Source of the DNA: an uncultured Planctomycetales bacterium
GTDB lineage: Bacteria; Planctomycetota; Planctomycetia; Pirellulales; Thermoguttaceae
DNA: 64,000 bases
Assembly (NCBI GenBank): GCA_937889015.1
Contig: CALARR010000234.1
Span: 16,057-80,056, forward strand
Reading direction: 5' to 3'
The notes below the pieces were generated by a model. The model saw only the letters and a program-made list of their open reading frames with translations, had not been told where the DNA came from and did no database searches. Each line of letters begins with the position of its first letter. Position 1 is the stretch's first letter. Of this stretch, positions 61,799 to 64,000 are shown piece by piece. The position numbers and the translations under genes are program-made.

Positions 61799-62389
61799 AT
61801 GGAAGATCGCATGAGACTGACGCCCATCCTGACCGTTATGGTCATGGTCGCTCGGCTTGTGTGCTGCGGGACTTCAGTTCAGGCGGACACACTCGCTGGC
61901 ACGTTCGACTATACCTTTGAAGATAACTCCGGAACTGCCACGTTACTATACGACAATTCCACCAACACCGCCACGATATCGAACCTGCAGTTGATGTCCC
62001 TAGGGTATCTGCCTGACACAAGTGGTGCGACCTTCATGCTGTCGCTGAAGAACTTGAATTGGGAGGACATTGCCCCGTCTGAGCCTTTTGCCACGATTGC
62101 TGAACTGAACTACTTCCTGAAAGGTGACGACAAGTACATCGCTGGAGCGACTCCCGATGTTGGAAGCTCGTCGGTCTGGCTCGCCTTTACCGGGGACCCA
62201 TCTCCGACGTATTTCGATGCTGGATTTGCAGTTGATAACGGTGAGATGTGGATCAAAAGTGGCTCCTGGTCCAACCTGGTGGCTGTGCCGGAGCCGTCCG
62301 CCACCACGTTCTTGTTAACCGGATCGACCGCGCTGTTGCTGGCAGCCTGGGCATGTGGGAAGAGAAAAGAACGGGCATCTAGTCCTTGA
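61799..62389 (+). CDS. PEP-CTERM sorted protein
   Basis: The 196-residue protein has a signal peptide (LTVMVMVARLVCCGTSVQA), a Ser/Thr/Asn-rich body without known domain and a C-terminal PEP-CTERM signal: VPEPSATTFL, a hydrophobic helix (STALLLAAWACG) and a basic end (KRKERA). It should be processed by an exosortase-type system and exported to the surface or matrix. GAGGGAG lies upstream of the ATG at 61799. No exosortase gene is in the window. Confidence 0.88.
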   Translation: MEDRMRLTPILTVMVMVARLVCCGTSVQADTLAGTFDYTFEDNSGTATLLYDNSTNTATISNLQLMSLGYLPDTSGATFMLSLKNLNWEDIAPSEPFATIAELNYFLKGDDKYIAGATPDVGSSSVWLAFTGDPSPTYFDAGFAVDNGEMWIKSGSWSNLVAVPEPSATTFLLTGSTALLLAAWACGKRKERASSP

Positions 62390-62587
62390 GGCGCGAGGAG
62401 CCGCGGCGGTGACCGACCATGCGCGCCAGCTTGGCTCCTCCCAGAGTTGTCAGGCAGACCGAGTGGACACATCCTCTGTCTCCCGTGCGGTTCTTGCCGT
62501 TGTTCTCTTCTCAGTGGCGTTGTCGGCTTCAGTGGAGCGGCGGGCCTCGCTTTGCTCGGCGACGCCCTACAGGGCTCGCTCGTTCGT

Positions 62588-62739
62588 TGTCCGGCACGGG
62601 GTGCCGGACCTACTGGGATGAAATCTCTCGCAAAGACGCCAAGGACGCAAAGGGGAATGCCTGAGAAAGCGGGCATGAAAGACCAAGTCCTTTGCGGCTT
62701 GGCGAGAGACATCTTTGGGCAAATGTGAAGGCGCAGAGG
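62588..62739. repeat. Composite palindromic repeat, unit 1
   Basis: The unit starts with the hairpin GTCCGGCAC-GGG-GTGCCGGAC (62589-62609), followed by AAATCTCTCGCAAAGACGCC and, on the far side, CTTTGCGGCTTGGCGAGAGA, which pairs with it. It repeats at 62870. Confidence 0.75.
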
Positions 62740-62869
62740 GGACCACGGAAGGGGAGAGGGCCCGACGCGCGGTGGTCGGGACGCGGCGTGACAGGCCGAC
62801 GGACGAAAGCCAGTTCGTTGTCAGGCACGGGGTGCCAGTTCGACGGCCTACACGGCTCGGCAGTTCGAT

Positions 62870-63029
62870 TGTCCGGCACGGGGTGCCGGACCTACCGGAC
62901 GGAAATCTCTCGCCAAGACGCCAAGGACGCAAAGAGGAATGCCTGACTCAGCGCGCATGACGAATCAGGCCCTGGCGTCCTTTGCGCCTTGGCGAGAGAC
63001 ATCTTTAGGCAGACGCGAAGGCGCACCGG
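62870..63029. repeat. Composite palindromic repeat, unit 2
   Basis: The hairpin GTCCGGCAC-GGG-GTGCCGGAC (62871-62891) is followed by GAAATCTCTCGCCAAGACGC and later TTTGCGCCTTGGCGAGAGAC, closely matching unit 1. Confidence 0.75.
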
Positions 63030-63133
63030 GGGATTCCTGGGAGGAGAAACGACAGCGGGAGGCGGAACCGTCGCTCCGCCTCCCGCTGAATGTTTGACGA
63101 CTTGCCGCGCACTGTTGGGCGGCTTGCGGCGCG

Positions 63134-64000
63134 CTACTTGGCGGCTTGCTGGAGGACCAGCTTGGCGCGCGTGGCGGTTTCGCCGCCCACGTTGGCGGCG
63201 ATCACCTTCTGCATGGCCTGGGCCACGGCCTTGGCCTGGCGCGGGAGCATCTTCTCGCCGATGGACACGGCCGAGCGCGCCGCATCTTCCTTCAATTCGC
63301 CGTCCAGGTGGCTCATGGCGGCATTCAGGGCCTCGCGCGTGGGAATGCGTCCCAAGACGTCGATCACCAGCCGCTTTTCATCCTTGCGTTCCGAGGCGGC
63401 CAGGGCCTGATGGCACAGTTCCAGGCGCTGGGCATCGGGCATGTCCAACTGCCGCGCCACGCGGATGAACCCGCGCAGGGCGCGGATCTTGTACTTGGCG
63501 TTCTTCTGCGTCTTGGCCATCTCCAACAAGACGGGCGCGACATCGGCGGTCATCCACTCGCCCAGCAGCCGGCTGGCGGCGTCCTGGACTTCGGGGTCGG
63601 CGTCGTCGACGGCGGCGGCCACGGATTGCAGGGCCTTGTTTCCGCCCAGGGCGGCCAGCAGGCCCAGCAACTTGATCTTCACGGGGGTCGGGGCCTGGGC
63701 CATCGCGTCCACGACCTTTTGGGCCGGGACGTCGCGATCCGGGATGCGGAGGGCCGAGGCCTTGAGGGCCGCTTCGGCCGCCTCGCCGTCCTTGGGCGTG
63801 GCCGGCTTCACGACCTTCGCGGTCAGGAGCGACAACTGCTCGCCGGGCAGGGTGCCGCCCAGAGCGGCGATGGCCGCCAGGCGGAGCGCTTCGTCGGCGT
63901 CGTCGGCGAGCTTGATGAGCGTGGGCAGCGCGGCCTCGATCCGCCGCCGGCCGATCAGGTCCAGGGCCATGATCTTCTGACGCGCGTCGCCCTGGCTCAA
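63134..64000 (-). CDS. HEAT-repeat protein (partial; 5' end beyond the window)
   Basis: The visible 288 residues are repeated helical pairs of the HEAT/ARM type (KIMALDLIGRRRIEAALPTL, DPEVQDAASRLLGEWM, KRLVIDVLGRIPTREALNAA). The frame is open to the right edge, so the N-terminus is missing. HEAT proteins act as scaffolds, and in planctomycetes they often sit behind heme or dehydrogenase domains that could lie outside this window. The stop codon is at 63134. Confidence 0.8.
   Translation of the reverse strand: MSQGDARQKIMALDLIGRRRIEAALPTLIKLADDADEALRLAAIAALGGTLPGEQLSLLTAKVVKPATPKDGEAAEAALKASALRIPDRDVPAQKVVDAMAQAPTPVKIKLLGLLAALGGNKALQSVAAAVDDADPEVQDAASRLLGEWMTADVAPVLLEMAKTQKNAKYKIRALRGFIRVARQLDMPDAQRLELCHQALAASERKDEKRLVIDVLGRIPTREALNAAMSHLDGELKEDAARSAVSIGEKMLPRQAKAVAQAMQKVIAANVGGETATRAKLVLQQAAK

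Larger units (their letters stand above)
62390..63133. other. 744-bp gap filled with tandem palindromic repeats
   Basis: No gene is recognised. Two related units (62588-62739 and 62870-63029) and a third partial hairpin near 62820 occupy most of it. Confidence 0.6.

Noticed and set aside
62390..63133. Possible CRISPR array
   Set aside because: There are only two long units of different spacing with internal palindromes, no short regularly spaced repeats and no cas genes in the window.

Overview
This is a high-GC chromosomal window from a bacterium that is almost certainly a member of the Planctomycetota. The evidence is a DUF1559-type prepilin, a PEP-CTERM protein, an ECF sigma factor next to a Ser/Thr kinase with TPRs, a DUF1207 outer-membrane-type protein, Tat-exported Gfo/Idh/MocA and DUF1284 proteins, a formylglycine sulfatase and secreted polysaccharide-active enzymes. 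Order or genus cannot be set from the sequence alone.

Layout. 1-7971: a glycoside-hydrolase-like protein, an LpxL-like acyltransferase facing an ICMT-like methyltransferase, and a 1142-residue membrane protein. 7942-14862: a block of secreted GH99-like, lyase-like and sulfatase genes, all on the + strand, bounded by an exact 32-bp direct repeat and ending in a truncated second sulfatase. 14863-16321: two small genes, each followed by an attC-like site, resembling integron cassettes without an integrase. 16641-22867: a minus-strand run of DUF1284, nadE, nitrilase-type glutaminase, a redox-dead TlpA-like lipoprotein and aspS, then miaA. 23328-29934: prepilin, MscS channel, two FixJ-type response regulators and a GAF/PAS histidine kinase. 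30288-37233: carbohydrate genes (one frameshifted, one alpha-galactosidase-like), an AraC remnant, a deoxyhypusine-synthase-like protein, an MTH1187-family protein and a DUF1207 protein.

37431-44840: a tRNA-Ser(GCU) gene carrying a compact integrated element of about 7.2 kb. It has a tyrosine recombinase whose 3' end runs into the tRNA, an XRE repressor with a consensus promoter and palindromic operator, a DUF3987 replication-type protein, an excisionase-like HTH protein, three small unknown proteins, a TPR/coiled-coil membrane protein and an MGGLGSGR-type zinc-ribbon protein. The flanks are a 104-bp direct repeat, and a decayed related integrase lies just outside the right end, so the site has been used at least twice.

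45327-64000: Ser/Thr kinase plus ECF sigma factor, an operon of two tandem prepilins with an exported methyltransferase, another methyltransferase, a PQQ-type propeller, a fluoride-export operon (double cytidylate-kinase-like protein, CrcB, DUF190), a DUF3365/PAS heme-type sensor, an oxidoreductase, a B12-type radical SAM protein, a PEP-CTERM protein and a partial HEAT-repeat protein.

The most unusual signal is a family of roughly 80-bp palindromic elements, with intergenic copies at 21642, 51755 and 59790 and a fragment at 22877. One 81-bp copy (57707-57787) sits in frame inside the DUF3365 sensor gene and adds 27 residues. Several other palindromic repeat families are scattered between genes, and one lies inside the kinase domain of the Ser/Thr kinase gene.
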